This document shows, one piece after another, positions 23,645 through 32,574 of a stretch of 64,000 nucleotides of DNA. The notes beneath the pieces are model-generated. The model was not told the origin of the DNA. It made no database searches and saw only the letters and a program-made list of their open reading frames with translations. Both the position numbers and the translations under genes were made by a program. The stretch's first letter is position 1; every line of letters begins with the position of its first letter. The DNA lies in NCBI RefSeq assembly GCF_003205615.1, contig NZ_PYBV01000021.1:62001-126000 (forward strand), read 5' to 3'. This DNA comes from Micromonospora arborensis. Lineage in GTDB: Bacteria; Actinomycetota; Actinomycetes; Mycobacteriales; Micromonosporaceae.

Positions 23645-24178
23645 ATGTTTCACGTGAATCATGAGCCGGGCGCCGAGATCCATTCCACCGACCCGTTCGC
23701 GGTGCCGAGCGGGCAGCGGTCGCCGGTACGCCGACTGCGCGGTCGGCTGGCCGCCCCGGTGACTCTCTGGACGGCGCCCGGCCCCGCCGGGCTGACGGTG
23801 TCGTCCACGCTGGTCGCCGAGGGGGAGCCGGACCGGCTGCTCGGGCTGATCGACGCGGAGTCCGATCTCTGGGCGGCAGTGGAGGAGGCGGGCCGGTTCG
23901 CGGTCGCGCCGCTCGGTCCGCCGCACCGGCAGCTCGCCGATCGGTTTGCGGGCCTCTTTCCCGCCCCGGGCGGGCTGTTCGCCGCCGGGGAGTGGATCGA
24001 AACGCCGTACGGGCCGGTCCCGGCGGACGCCGGCGGCTGGGCCGGGTGCCGACTGGACAGCGCCCGGGAGTACGGCTGGGGCCTGCTCGTGGAGGCCACC
24101 ATCGAGACGGTCGACCTGGCCAAGGAGTCCTCTCCGCTGCTGCACTATCGCGGTCGGTACCACGAGCTGCCGTCCTGA
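23645..24178 (+). CDS. Flavin reductase-like / FMN-binding split-barrel protein
   Basis: 177-aa protein resembling flavin reductase-domain proteins (split beta-barrel): LAAPVTLWTAPGPAGLTVSSTLVAEGEPDRLLGLID, then a central APLGPPHRQLADRFAGLFP and a C-terminal WGLLVEATIETVDLA with LLHYRGRYHEL. It would bind FMN or FAD, but the redox partner is unknown. ATG 23645 begins MFHVNHEPG, and its first codons carry the parS-like sequence 23646-23661. An open frame continues upstream to 23546 with no better start. Confidence 0.72.
   Translation: MFHVNHEPGAEIHSTDPFAVPSGQRSPVRRLRGRLAAPVTLWTAPGPAGLTVSSTLVAEGEPDRLLGLIDAESDLWAAVEEAGRFAVAPLGPPHRQLADRFAGLFPAPGGLFAAGEWIETPYGPVPADAGGWAGCRLDSAREYGWGLLVEATIETVDLAKESSPLLHYRGRYHELPS
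23646..23661. promoter_or_regulatory. parS-like ParB-binding site
   Basis: TGTTTCACGTGAATCA matches the bacterial parS consensus TGTTTCACGTGAAACA at 15 of 16 positions (13 of 14 of the Streptomyces core). It lies over the start codon and first codons of the flavin reductase-like gene. Confidence 0.65.
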
Positions 24179-24353
24179 GCGGACGCCTCACCCAGACCGA
24201 CCGATCACCGCAGTGACCTGAGTCACTTGGCGCAGCCAACCAACCGCTCGGCGCACTCGCCGACCGGCATCGATCTCGGCCTTCCCTGTCGGGGAGTGCG
24301 CTCTTTACGGTGCGCGAAACTCCTCTGACGCCTGTGAAGGTGGTGATCCACAG

Positions 24354-24719
24354 ATGTCCACGGACACACCCGCTCCGGCCGCTTCCCAGTCGGACAAGTA
24401 CCTGGCCGTACAACGGTCGGACGAGTTCGCCGGGCTGCGGCGTGCGCTGCGCGGCTTCGTCTTCCCGATGACCGTCGCGTTCTTCCTGTGGTATGCGCTC
24501 TACGTCATTCTCTCCGCGTACGCCCGGGACTTCATGGGCACGAAGCTGTTCGGCAGCAACATCAACGTCGCGCTCGTCTTCGGCCTGCTCCAGTTCGTCT
24601 CCACGTTCCTGATCGCCTGGCTCTACTCCCGGTACGCGGATCGGAAGATCGACCCGATCGCCGACCGGATCCGCGAAGAGATCGGGGAGGTGACCCATGA
24701 GCAAGGTCCACGCGGTTGA
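24354..24719 (+). CDS. DUF485 membrane protein, symporter partner
   Basis: 121-aa DUF485 protein with two transmembrane helices. The signature RRALRGFVFPMTVAFFLWY, then LSAYARDFMGTK and LLQFVSTFLIAWLYSRYAD, is textbook. DUF485 genes almost always precede acetate/solute symporters, and the protein is thought to accompany the transporter. It overlaps the symporter start by 23 bp. TACGGT at 24306-24311 is a candidate -10, giving a leader of about 35-40 nt. Confidence 0.95.
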   Translation: MSTDTPAPAASQSDKYLAVQRSDEFAGLRRALRGFVFPMTVAFFLWYALYVILSAYARDFMGTKLFGSNINVALVFGLLQFVSTFLIAWLYSRYADRKIDPIADRIREEIGEVTHEQGPRG

Positions 24720-26388
24720 GACGTTCCTGGCGGCTGAGGCGGGCAACCACACCGCCCGCAACCTGACCATCACGCTCTTCCTGGTCTTCGTGGCGGTGAC
24801 CCTGGCCATCACGATCTGGGCCAGCCGGCAGACCAAGACGGCAACCGACTTCTACGCGGGCGGCCGGTCCTTCTCCGGCTTCCAGAACGGCATGGCGATC
24901 GGCGGCGACTACATGTCGGCCGCCTCGTTCCTCGGCATCGCCGGCATCATCGCCCTCTACGGCTACGACGGCTTCCTCTACTCGATCGGCTTCCTGGTCG
25001 CGTGGCTGGTGGCCCTGCTGCTGGTCGCGGAACTGCTGCGCAACTCGGGCCGGTACACGATGGCCGACGTGCTGGCCTTCCGGATGCGGCAGCGTCCGGT
25101 GCGTACGGCGGCGGCGGTCTCCACCATCACGGTGTCGATCTTCTACCTGTTGGCGCAGATGGTGGGTGCCGGTGCGCTCGTCGCGCTGCTGCTCGGCATC
25201 CGGCCGGGGACGACCTTCCTCGGCATGGACGCGGCGACCGCCAAGGTGGCGACCATCATCATGGTCGGCGCCCTGATGATCATTTACGTGACCGTGGGTG
25301 GCATGAAGGGCACCACGTACGTGCAGATCGTCAAGGCGTTCCTGCTGATGAGCGGCGCGCTGCTGATGACCGTGCTGGTGCTGGCGAAGTACAACTTCAA
25401 CCTGTCGGAGCTGCTCGGCGCCGCCGCCGCGGCCTCCGGCAAGGGCGACGCCCTCCTGAACCCGGGCTTGCGGTACGGCGTGGAGGTCGCCGGGAACGCC
25501 ACGCAGACCTTCTACAACAAGATGGATCTGCTCTCGCTCGGCATCGCCCTGGTGCTCGGCACGGCCGGCCTGCCGCACATCCTGATCCGCTTCTACACCG
25601 TGCCGACGGCCAAGGCGGCCCGCAAGAGCGTGCTCTGGGCCATCGGCATCATCGGCACCTTCTACCTGCTCACGCTGGCCCTCGGCTTCGGCGCGGCGGC
25701 GCTGGTGGGCAGCGAGGCCATCACCGCACAGGACAAGGCAGGCAACACCGCCGCACCACAGCTGGCGGAGGCGCTCGGCCTGGAGTTCTTCGGCGGCGAG
25801 CTGGGCGGCGCGGCCCTGCTGGCGATCATCGCGGCGGTCGCCTTCGCCACCATCCTGGCGGTGGTCGCCGGGTTGACCCTGGCTTCCTCGTCCAGCCTGG
25901 CGCATGACTTCTACGCGAACGTCATGAAGAAGGGGGAGGCGTCGGAGCGTCAGGAGGTGAAGGTCGCCCGGATCTCCGCCCTGGTGATCGGCGCGATCTC
26001 CATCCTGCTGTCGATCTACGCGCAGAACCTCAACGTGGCGTTCCTGGTGGCGCTGGCCTTCGCGGTCGCCGCCTCGGGCAACCTGCCGGCGATCCTCTAC
26101 AGCCTGTTCTGGAGGCGGTTCAACACCTCCGGCGCGGTCTGGGCGATCTACGGCGGCCTGCTCTCGGCCGTACTGCTGGTGTTCTTCTCGCCAGTGGTCT
26201 CCGGCGCGGCGACGTCGATGTTCCCGGATCACGACTGGCAGTGGTTCCCGCTGTCCAACCCGGGCATCCTCTCCATCCCGTTCGGTTTCCTGTGCGGGTG
26301 GATCGGCACGGTCATCTCCAAGGAGCACGACGAGGACAAGTACGCGGAGCTGGAGGTGCGCGCCCTGACCGGCGCTGGCGCCCACTGA
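24697..26388 (+). CDS. Cation/acetate symporter (ActP/MctC-like)
   Basis: 563-aa SSS-family transporter with about 13 helices: TKTATDFYAGGRSFSGFQNG, GGDYMSAASFLGIAGIIALYG, QMVGAGALVALLLGI, GTAGLPHILIRFYTVP and ASSSSLAHDFYANV are close to known acetate/propionate/pyruvate permeases. It drives uptake of short carboxylates with a cation. ATG 24697 follows GGGGAGGTGACCC. Ends with charged KEHDEDKYAELEVRAL. It is closer to the ActP/MctC core than the 19193 copy. Confidence 0.95.
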   Translation: MSKVHAVETFLAAEAGNHTARNLTITLFLVFVAVTLAITIWASRQTKTATDFYAGGRSFSGFQNGMAIGGDYMSAASFLGIAGIIALYGYDGFLYSIGFLVAWLVALLLVAELLRNSGRYTMADVLAFRMRQRPVRTAAAVSTITVSIFYLLAQMVGAGALVALLLGIRPGTTFLGMDAATAKVATIIMVGALMIIYVTVGGMKGTTYVQIVKAFLLMSGALLMTVLVLAKYNFNLSELLGAAAAASGKGDALLNPGLRYGVEVAGNATQTFYNKMDLLSLGIALVLGTAGLPHILIRFYTVPTAKAARKSVLWAIGIIGTFYLLTLALGFGAAALVGSEAITAQDKAGNTAAPQLAEALGLEFFGGELGGAALLAIIAAVAFATILAVVAGLTLASSSSLAHDFYANVMKKGEASERQEVKVARISALVIGAISILLSIYAQNLNVAFLVALAFAVAASGNLPAILYSLFWRRFNTSGAVWAIYGGLLSAVLLVFFSPVVSGAATSMFPDHDWQWFPLSNPGILSIPFGFLCGWIGTVISKEHDEDKYAELEVRALTGAGAH

Positions 26389-26399
26389 TCCAGGCACCG

Positions 26400-26434
26400 G
26401 GCCCCCTGCAGACGCCACGCGTCTGCGGGGGGCC
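26400..26434 (+). terminator. Terminator hairpin after symporter
   Basis: The arms GGCCCCCTGCAGACGC and GCGTCTGCGGGGGGCC pair over 16 positions with one G-T wobble and a 3-nt loop. The hairpin lies 12 bp after the symporter stop. Confidence 0.85.
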
Positions 26435-26469
26435 TCTCGCCGTAATCGGGGATCGGTAGGCTGACCAGC

Positions 26470-27447
26470 ATGAAGGTTGCTGAGCGCTTCGGGTCCGGTC
26501 ACCGCGTCCTCGTCACCGGCGGCGCTGGTTTCGTCCCGTCGCACCTGGTGGACGTCCTGATCGCCCGCGGTTGCACGGTGGTGGCGCTGGACAACTTCGT
26601 CACCGGCTCCAAGGAGAACGTCACTCACCTGCTGGACCAGCCAACCTTCACGCTGGTCGAGGCGGACATCTCCGACGGCCTGCCGGCCCACCACCCAGCG
26701 CTGGCCGAGCGGTTCGACGCGATCCTGCACATGGCCTCACCGGCCAGCCCCACCGACTTCGCCCAACTGCCGGTGGAGATCCTCCGGGTCGGCTCGGTCG
26801 GCACCCTGCACCTGTTGGAGCGCGCGGCCGCCGACGGCGCCCGGTTCCTGATGGCCTCCACCTCCGAGGCGTACGGGGACCCGAAGGAGCACCCGCAGCG
26901 CGAGACCTACTGGGGCAACGTCAACCCGATCGGGGTCCGCAGCGTCTACGACGAGGCGAAGCGGTTCTCCGAGGCGGCCACCATGGCGTACCACCGTTAC
27001 CGCGGGCTCGACGCGGCGATCGTCCGGATCTTCAACACGTACGGCCCGCGGATGCGCCCGGACGACGGCCGCGCCATCCCCACCTTCATCTCCCAGGCGC
27101 TGCGCGGCGAGCCGATCACCGTGCACGGCACCGGCAACCAGACCCGATCCATCTGTTTCGTCGAGGACCTGGTGCGGGGCATCCTGCTGCTGCTCGACTC
27201 GACCGAGACGGGCCCGGTCAACTGCGGCACCGAGCACGAGCTGTCCATGCGGCAACTCGCTGAGTTGATCGTGTCGCTCTCCGACAGCAACTCGCAGGTG
27301 ACCTACGTCACCCGCAGCTCCGACGATCCGGAGATGCGTCGGCCCGATCTCACTCTCGCCCGCGAACTGCTCGGCTACGAGCCGACGGTGGCGCCCGAAG
27401 ATGGCCTGCGACGCACGATTGACTACTTCCGGGCGCGGCTAGGGTAA
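26470..27447 (+). CDS. NAD-dependent epimerase/dehydratase, UDP-glucuronate decarboxylase-like
   Basis: 325-aa extended SDR. NAD-binding VLVTGGAGFVPSHLVD (about 13-28), ALDNFVTGSKENV, catalytic Ser/Thr in MASTSEAYGDP, YDEAKR (Tyr-x3-Lys) and RIFNTYGPRM. The overall pattern resembles UDP-glucuronate decarboxylase (UDP-xylose synthase) and dTDP-glucose dehydratases. The usual GxxGxxG appears as GGAGFVP, with Pro where Gly is common. It probably makes a nucleotide sugar for the envelope glycans suggested by neighbouring genes. TAGGCT lies 7 nt before the ATG. Confidence 0.85.
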   Translation: MKVAERFGSGHRVLVTGGAGFVPSHLVDVLIARGCTVVALDNFVTGSKENVTHLLDQPTFTLVEADISDGLPAHHPALAERFDAILHMASPASPTDFAQLPVEILRVGSVGTLHLLERAAADGARFLMASTSEAYGDPKEHPQRETYWGNVNPIGVRSVYDEAKRFSEAATMAYHRYRGLDAAIVRIFNTYGPRMRPDDGRAIPTFISQALRGEPITVHGTGNQTRSICFVEDLVRGILLLLDSTETGPVNCGTEHELSMRQLAELIVSLSDSNSQVTYVTRSSDDPEMRRPDLTLARELLGYEPTVAPEDGLRRTIDYFRARLG

Positions 27448-27523
27448 CCGGTTCGTTGGGCATCGGCTGTCTCTGAGTGTCGCCTGAAGGCGGCGGTGGC
27501 TTCCGCTACGTACCCTGAGTTAC

Positions 27524-28750
27524 ATGTCAGCGACTTCGCCTGCCGGCGTCCCGCGTCCGCATCTGCACCGCAGCGCCGGGCGCGCGTCGGTTCCCGGCCC
27601 TGATCGGGGTGCCTCCGGGCGTGCCCGACCGACCGAGGCGCGCTTCTACCCGTCGTACGACGAGGAGCAGCCCGGGCCCGGCGGCCCGGCGGGGCCGCGA
27701 GGGCCTGGTGGGCCGGGTGGGGCCGGCGGGTCGGGGCGGCGTGGCCCGCGACCGCGCTGGGGTCGGATCGCTCTCGTGGCCGGGGTCGCGGTGCTGGTGT
27801 TGGCGCTGCTCGGCAGCGTGGGCGCCTGGCTGTACGCCCGCAACCTCAACGGCGACCTGGCCCGCACCGATCCGTTCGCGGAGATCACCGGTGGCCGCCC
27901 GACCAAGACCGTCGACGGGGCGCTGAACATCCTGTTGGTCGGTAGCGACTCGCGGGACCCGGACGCCCCGGTCGACACCAAGAGTCAGTGGCGGGCCGAC
28001 ACGATCATCGTGATGCACATCCCGGCCGATCATCAGGAGGCGTACCTGGTCTCCATCCCGCGGGACCTCTACGTGCCGATTCCGGAGAGCGCCGGCGCGG
28101 ACTGCGACTCCGGCAAGCGCGCGAAGATCAACGCGGCGTTCGCGTTCGGCGGGCTGCCGCTGGCGGTACGCACGGTGGAGTGCTTCAGCGACGTCCGGAT
28201 CGACCACGTGATGGCGATCGACTTCGGCGGTTTCAAGGAGGTCACCGACGCTCTCGACGGGGTGGACCTCAAGGTGGAGCGGACCATCACCTCGATCCAC
28301 AAGCCGTACCGGACGTTCACCAAGGGCACCAACCACATGGACGGCGCGGAGGCGCTGGACTGGATCCGTCAGCGCAAGCAGTTCCCGGACGGAGACTTCG
28401 CCCGGATGCGGCACCAGCAGGAGTTCCTCCGGGCGTTGATGGACAAGGCGGCGAGCACCGGCACGCTGGCAAACCTGTCGAAGCTCAACAATTTCCTCCA
28501 ATCGGTCACTGCGGCCGTAACCGTCGACCAAGGTTTCTCGGTTACAGACATGGCGCTGCAGTTCCGCAACCTGCGCGGCCAGAACCTCACTTTCGTAACC
28601 AGCCCGAACACGGGCAGTGACACGATCAACGGCGAGTCGGTGGTGGTCTCCGACCGGGAGAAGGCGCTCGCCATGTACCGGGCCATGTCGGCGGACACCA
28701 TGGCGGACTGGGTCAAGGCCAACCCGCCGAAGAGCAAGGACGGCGGCTGA
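27524..28750 (+). CDS. LCP (LytR-CpsA-Psr) family glycopolymer ligase 1
   Basis: 408-aa membrane-anchored phosphotransferase that attaches lipid-linked glycopolymers to peptidoglycan. A Gly/Pro-rich cytoplasmic head (about 1-80) is followed by one helix (IALVAGVAVLVLALLGSVGAWLY) and the LCP domain: NILLVGSDSRDP, DTIIVMHIPADHQEAYLVSIP plus RDLY (lipid phosphate-binding Arg/Asp), KINAAFAFGG, and DWIRQRKQFPDGDFARMRHQQ. First of three tandem paralogues. TACCCT lies 7 nt before the ATG. Confidence 0.93.
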   Translation: MSATSPAGVPRPHLHRSAGRASVPGPDRGASGRARPTEARFYPSYDEEQPGPGGPAGPRGPGGPGGAGGSGRRGPRPRWGRIALVAGVAVLVLALLGSVGAWLYARNLNGDLARTDPFAEITGGRPTKTVDGALNILLVGSDSRDPDAPVDTKSQWRADTIIVMHIPADHQEAYLVSIPRDLYVPIPESAGADCDSGKRAKINAAFAFGGLPLAVRTVECFSDVRIDHVMAIDFGGFKEVTDALDGVDLKVERTITSIHKPYRTFTKGTNHMDGAEALDWIRQRKQFPDGDFARMRHQQEFLRALMDKAASTGTLANLSKLNNFLQSVTAAVTVDQGFSVTDMALQFRNLRGQNLTFVTSPNTGSDTINGESVVVSDREKALAMYRAMSADTMADWVKANPPKSKDGG

Positions 28751-28928
28751 CCGCAGCAGGAGCGGCTGTCGGCGGCCCGACGACCACCCCGCCGTTCGGG
28801 TCATCGAGCGGCGACGATCGACTGAGTACGAGAAAACAGACGTCCGGATGATCCGGGATGAACTCGCCAAGTCGAATCGATGTACGTACAGTGGTGCCGC
28901 CCCCTCCTGATCACGAGCTGGAGCACGC

Positions 28929-30191
28929 ATGCCGGTTCAGGCCAGTCGTCGCCCTTCGTCCCCCGGGTCCGCCGCCCCCAGCGGCCGTGTCGCCGCAGCC
29001 ATACCCGTGCAGACGCGCCCCTCGCGCGGCGGGCCGGGCGGTCGCCCGCCCGGCGGCGGCGATGGCGGCCGGGTGGGTGGCGGTGGGTCGGCGAAGAAGC
29101 GGACCAAGCGCAAGGACCCGCTCTGGGCCCGGCTGACCGTGGTGTTCGGGGCGGTGCTGATGCTCAGCAGCGGGGCCGTCGTCGTCGGCAGCAAGGTGAT
29201 GATCGGTCAGGCGACCGGTGACATCGCCCAGCGCAATCTGCTGGGTGGGGCCGGCAAGTCCGACGCCGAGGGCGGGGCGAGCCTGGACGGGCCGATCGAC
29301 ATGCTGCTGCTCGGCGTGGACGCACGGGAGCGCTGGGCAGCCGACAACGTCCGCTCGGACAGCATCATCATCCTGCACATCCCGGCCACGCACGACCAGG
29401 CCTACCTGATCTCCATCCCTCGGGACACCGAGGCGCAGATCCCGGCATTCCAGAAGAGCGGTTGGGCCGGCGGCACCGGGAAGATCAATTCAGCCTTCGA
29501 GGCCGGCGCCCGCAACGGCGGTAACTGGGAGGGCGGCGCACAGCTGATGGCCGAGACGATCAAAAGACTCACCGGCATCAGCTTCGACGGCGCGGCGATC
29601 ATCAACTTCGGCGGTTTCAAGAACGTCATCGACACCCTCGGCACGGTGAAGATCTGCGTGAGCCACGAGGTCAAGTCGAAGCACATGTCGTACGTCGACG
29701 GCAAGCCGATGTGGAACGCCGACGCCAAGAAGACCGGCAAGAAGATGACCCCGGTGCTGCACAAGAAGGGTTGCCAGGAGATGGAGGGCTGGGCGGCCCT
29801 GGACTACTCCCGGCAGCGCTACGGACTGCCCGGCGGCGACTACGACCGGCAGCAGAACCAGCAGCAGCTGATCAAGGCGATGGCCCGGAAGGCGACCGAC
29901 GGCGGCATGCTGACCAAGCCCGCCAAGCTCCAGCAGCTGGTCAAGACGGCGGGTAAGGCGCTCGTGCTGGACACCGGCGGCGTGCCGATCGAGAACTTCA
30001 TCTTCACCATGCGCGGGGTCACCGCGAACGAGCTGACCATGCTCAAGACCAACAACGGCACCTTCAACGGCAACGGCAACGGCAACGAGGCGTTGAGCGA
30101 AGAGACGCTTGCCATGTTCCGCGCCGTGAAGCAGGACAAGCTCGCCGAATTCGTCTTCACCCACCCCGAGGTGATCTCCACTCGTAAGTGA
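28929..30191 (+). CDS. LCP family glycopolymer ligase 2
   Basis: 420-aa paralogue. A long Gly/Pro/Arg-rich head is followed by a helix (LTVVFGAVLMLSSGAVVVGSK) and the LCP domain: MLLLGVDARE, DSIIILHIPATHDQAYLISI with PRDTE, KINSAFEAG, GAAIINFGGF and DYSRQRYGLPGGDYDRQQNQQ. A Lys-rich insert (MWNADAKKTGKKMTPVLHKK) is absent from the other two copies. ATG 28929 has GGAG 4 nt before it. The gap before it holds no other gene. Confidence 0.93.
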   Translation: MPVQASRRPSSPGSAAPSGRVAAAIPVQTRPSRGGPGGRPPGGGDGGRVGGGGSAKKRTKRKDPLWARLTVVFGAVLMLSSGAVVVGSKVMIGQATGDIAQRNLLGGAGKSDAEGGASLDGPIDMLLLGVDARERWAADNVRSDSIIILHIPATHDQAYLISIPRDTEAQIPAFQKSGWAGGTGKINSAFEAGARNGGNWEGGAQLMAETIKRLTGISFDGAAIINFGGFKNVIDTLGTVKICVSHEVKSKHMSYVDGKPMWNADAKKTGKKMTPVLHKKGCQEMEGWAALDYSRQRYGLPGGDYDRQQNQQQLIKAMARKATDGGMLTKPAKLQQLVKTAGKALVLDTGGVPIENFIFTMRGVTANELTMLKTNNGTFNGNGNGNEALSEETLAMFRAVKQDKLAEFVFTHPEVISTRK

Positions 30192-30327
30192 GGGCAGCGG
30201 CCGGAAGTCCCGAAACCCGGCGGCGGCACCGTCACCGCCCGTAGCCTTACGTGAGCAGGTTTCACGTATCGGCCGCGGGGAGGCTGTCACGTCCAGGTCG
30301 GGACGGAACACGGCGGGCCGGGCCGGA

Positions 30328-31335
30328 GTGCCCCCAACCGCCCGACCACGCCGCGCCCGTGGGTCGCGGATCCTGCTCGGCATCGGCCTGGCCCTCGTCC
30401 TGCTGGCCGGCCTCGCCCTGGTCGGGCTCAAGACGCTCAGCCACCGGTACGACCGCACGGTGACCAAGGAGCAACTGCTCGACCCCGACGCCCGCACCGA
30501 CCGGACCGACCTGGACGGGCCACTCAACTATCTCCTGGTCGGCTCCGACCGGCGCCCCGGCGACAGCGGCCCGGACCAACGCTCGGACACCATCCTCATC
30601 GTGCACGTGCCCGCCGGCCAGCGGGAGGCCTACCTGGTCTCCATCCCGCGCGACCTGCTGGTCGCCATCCCACCCGGGAACGGCTTCGGTGGCGGGCAGG
30701 ACAAGATCAATGCGGCGTACGAGCACGGCGGTGGCGGGCAGGCCGGAGCCCAACTGCTCTCCGCCACCCTGAACCGGCTCACCGGAATCCGGTTCGACGG
30801 CGCCGCGCTGATCGACTTCTCCGGCTTCCGGAAGGTCATCGACCTGCTCGGCGGGGTGCAGATGTGCGTGGACACCGAGGTCCGCTCGATCCACACCAAC
30901 CGGGTCTTCCCCACCGGATGCCAACAGATGGACGGGGCGCAGGCGCTCGACTACGTACGACAGCGCTATGACCTGCCCGGGGGCGACTACGACCGGCAGC
31001 ACCACCAGCAGCAGTTGCTCCGGGCGATGCTGGACAGCGCCGGCAAGGCGGACCTGCGGAGCAACCCGGTCAAGTTGGACCAGGTGCTCCGGGCGGTCGG
31101 CGGCTCGTTGACCATGGACACCAACGGCGTACCCCTGGAGGATCTGCTCCTCGCGCTGCGCGCGCTGCCGCCCGACGGAATGCGTGGCGTCCAGGTGCCG
31201 TCGTCCCCACAGACCATCGACGAGGTCTCGTACGTGGTGCTGGACAACGGGGGCAACGGGCTGTTCGAGGCGGTTCGCGGCCGAGCGATGCCGGCCTGGG
31301 CCCAGGCCAACCCGCGTTGGGTGACCCGGTTGTGA
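30328..31335 (+). CDS. LCP family glycopolymer ligase 3
   Basis: 335-aa, the shortest of the three, with a 15-residue head, one helix (ILLGIGLALVLLAGLALVGL) and the LCP domain: NYLLVGSDRRPGDS, DTILIVHVPAGQREAYLVSIP then RDLL, KINAAYEHGGG and DYVRQRYDLPGGDYDRQHHQQ. TAGCCT at about 30241-30246 suggests a separate promoter with a leader of roughly 75 nt. GTG 30328 is the first good in-frame start. Three copies imply several glycopolymers or acceptor sites. Confidence 0.92.
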   Translation: MPPTARPRRARGSRILLGIGLALVLLAGLALVGLKTLSHRYDRTVTKEQLLDPDARTDRTDLDGPLNYLLVGSDRRPGDSGPDQRSDTILIVHVPAGQREAYLVSIPRDLLVAIPPGNGFGGGQDKINAAYEHGGGGQAGAQLLSATLNRLTGIRFDGAALIDFSGFRKVIDLLGGVQMCVDTEVRSIHTNRVFPTGCQQMDGAQALDYVRQRYDLPGGDYDRQHHQQQLLRAMLDSAGKADLRSNPVKLDQVLRAVGGSLTMDTNGVPLEDLLLALRALPPDGMRGVQVPSSPQTIDEVSYVVLDNGGNGLFEAVRGRAMPAWAQANPRWVTRL

Positions 31336-31381
31336 CGGTGCCGACGGCCAGGTCGGTGCCGAACCGGTCGATGAGGATCTA

Positions 31382-31729
31382 GTGTTGGTTCCTGTGTTCG
31401 GACCCCAGGTTCCCACCGTGCCCGTGACCGAGATCGCCGACGAGACCTACCTGCTGGATGTGCGGGAGGACGACGAATGGGCGGCCGGCCACGCTCCCCA
31501 TGCCCACCACCTGCCGATGATGGAGCTGCCAGCGCGGCTCGCGGAGGTGCCCACCGACCGTGACGTGGCGGTCGTCTGCCGCTCCGGGGGGCGTTCCGCC
31601 CAGGTCGTCGCCTACCTGATCAACAACGGGTGGGAGCAGGTGCGTAACGCCGACGGCGGGATGCGCCAGTGGGCTGCGGTCGGCCGACCGGTGGTCGACG
31701 CGAACGGGCAGCCCGGCCAGGTCATCTGA
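31382..31729 (+). CDS. Single-domain rhodanese-like protein
   Basis: 115-aa rhodanese domain: TYLLDVREDDEWAAGHAPHA and the active-site loop VVCRSGGRSAQV with the catalytic Cys that carries a persulfide. These proteins transfer sulfur or detoxify cyanide or sulfide; the in vivo acceptor here is unknown. GTG 31382 follows GAGGATCTA. A second option is GTG 31394 with TAGTGT 8 nt upstream. The next gene follows after 10 bp. Confidence 0.9.
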   Translation: MLVPVFGPQVPTVPVTEIADETYLLDVREDDEWAAGHAPHAHHLPMMELPARLAEVPTDRDVAVVCRSGGRSAQVVAYLINNGWEQVRNADGGMRQWAAVGRPVVDANGQPGQVI

Positions 31730-31739
31730 GGCGGCCGGG

Positions 31740-32528
31740 ATGGCTGGGCCACTGGTCTTCGCGCACCGCGGAGCCTCGTACGACCTTCCCGAGCACACCC
31801 TCGCCGCGTACCTGCGCGCGCTCGACGAGGGCGCCGACGGCCTGGAGTGCGACGTCCGGCTGACCCGGGACGGGCACCTGGTCTGCGTGCACGACCGACG
31901 ACTCGACCGCACCAGCAACGGTCGCGGTCTGGTCAGCGCGCGTACGCTCGCCGAGCTGGACGCGCTGGACTTCGGCTCGTGGCATCCGGGCAGCGCGCCG
32001 AACGGGGACCTACCGCCGGACGAGTCGCACACCCGGCTGCTGACCCTGGCCCGGCTGCTGGACGCGGTGCTCGCCGCCGGCCGGCCGGTCCGGCTGCTGG
32101 TGGAGACGAAACATCCGTCCCGCTACGGCTCGAACGTGGAACGGCGACTGGTCACTCTGCTGCGCCGGTACGGGCTGGCCGACCCGGCGCCGGACGACCC
32201 GGTGCAGGTCACCGTCATGTCGTTCTCCCCGCTGGCGGTCCGTCGGGTACGCGAGCTCGCTCCGAAGCTGCCGACGGTGCTGTTGCTGGAGGTGTTGCCG
32301 CCCTGGCTGCGGCTGGGTCGGCTGCCGTTCGGCACCCGTATCGCGGCGCCGGGCATCGGCCTGGTCCGGGCCCGTCCGAAACTGCTGCCCGCACTTCGGA
32401 CGGCCGGCAACCAGGTGTACGTCTGGACGGTCAACGAACCGACCGACCTGGAGCTGGTGCTGGCCGCCGGGGCGGACGGGATCATCACTGACCGGCCGGC
32501 GTACGCCCTCGCCCGGCTGGACCGCTGA
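31740..32528 (+). CDS. Glycerophosphodiester phosphodiesterase
   Basis: 262-aa TIM-barrel GDPD. It hydrolyses glycerophosphodiesters to glycerol 3-phosphate and an alcohol. Key parts are FAHRGASYDLPEHT (catalytic His, Arg), GADGLECDVRLTRDG with metal-binding Glu and Asp, VHDRRLDRTSNG (second His), VETKHP, and the C-terminal VYVWTVNEPTDLELVLAAGADGIITD-type motif. No signal peptide, so cytoplasmic. Its presence next to LCP ligases fits recycling of lipid or glycopolymer headgroups. ATG follows GAGGCGGCCGGG. Confidence 0.93.
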   Translation: MAGPLVFAHRGASYDLPEHTLAAYLRALDEGADGLECDVRLTRDGHLVCVHDRRLDRTSNGRGLVSARTLAELDALDFGSWHPGSAPNGDLPPDESHTRLLTLARLLDAVLAAGRPVRLLVETKHPSRYGSNVERRLVTLLRRYGLADPAPDDPVQVTVMSFSPLAVRRVRELAPKLPTVLLLEVLPPWLRLGRLPFGTRIAAPGIGLVRARPKLLPALRTAGNQVYVWTVNEPTDLELVLAAGADGIITDRPAYALARLDR

Positions 32529-32574
32529 CCGGGCGGGGGTGCCCAAAACCTCATCGGCGGGGCAGACTCGGCAC

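Noticed and set aside
24562-26730. 722-codon minus-strand open frame
   Set aside because: It lies antisense to the well-conserved cation/acetate symporter and SDR genes and is rich in Gln, His and Arg, as expected of a shadow frame in high-GC DNA.
30241-30275. Second parS-like sequence (GGTTTCACGTATCGG)
   Set aside because: Only the left half matches the parS consensus; the right half diverges, so it is not counted as a site.
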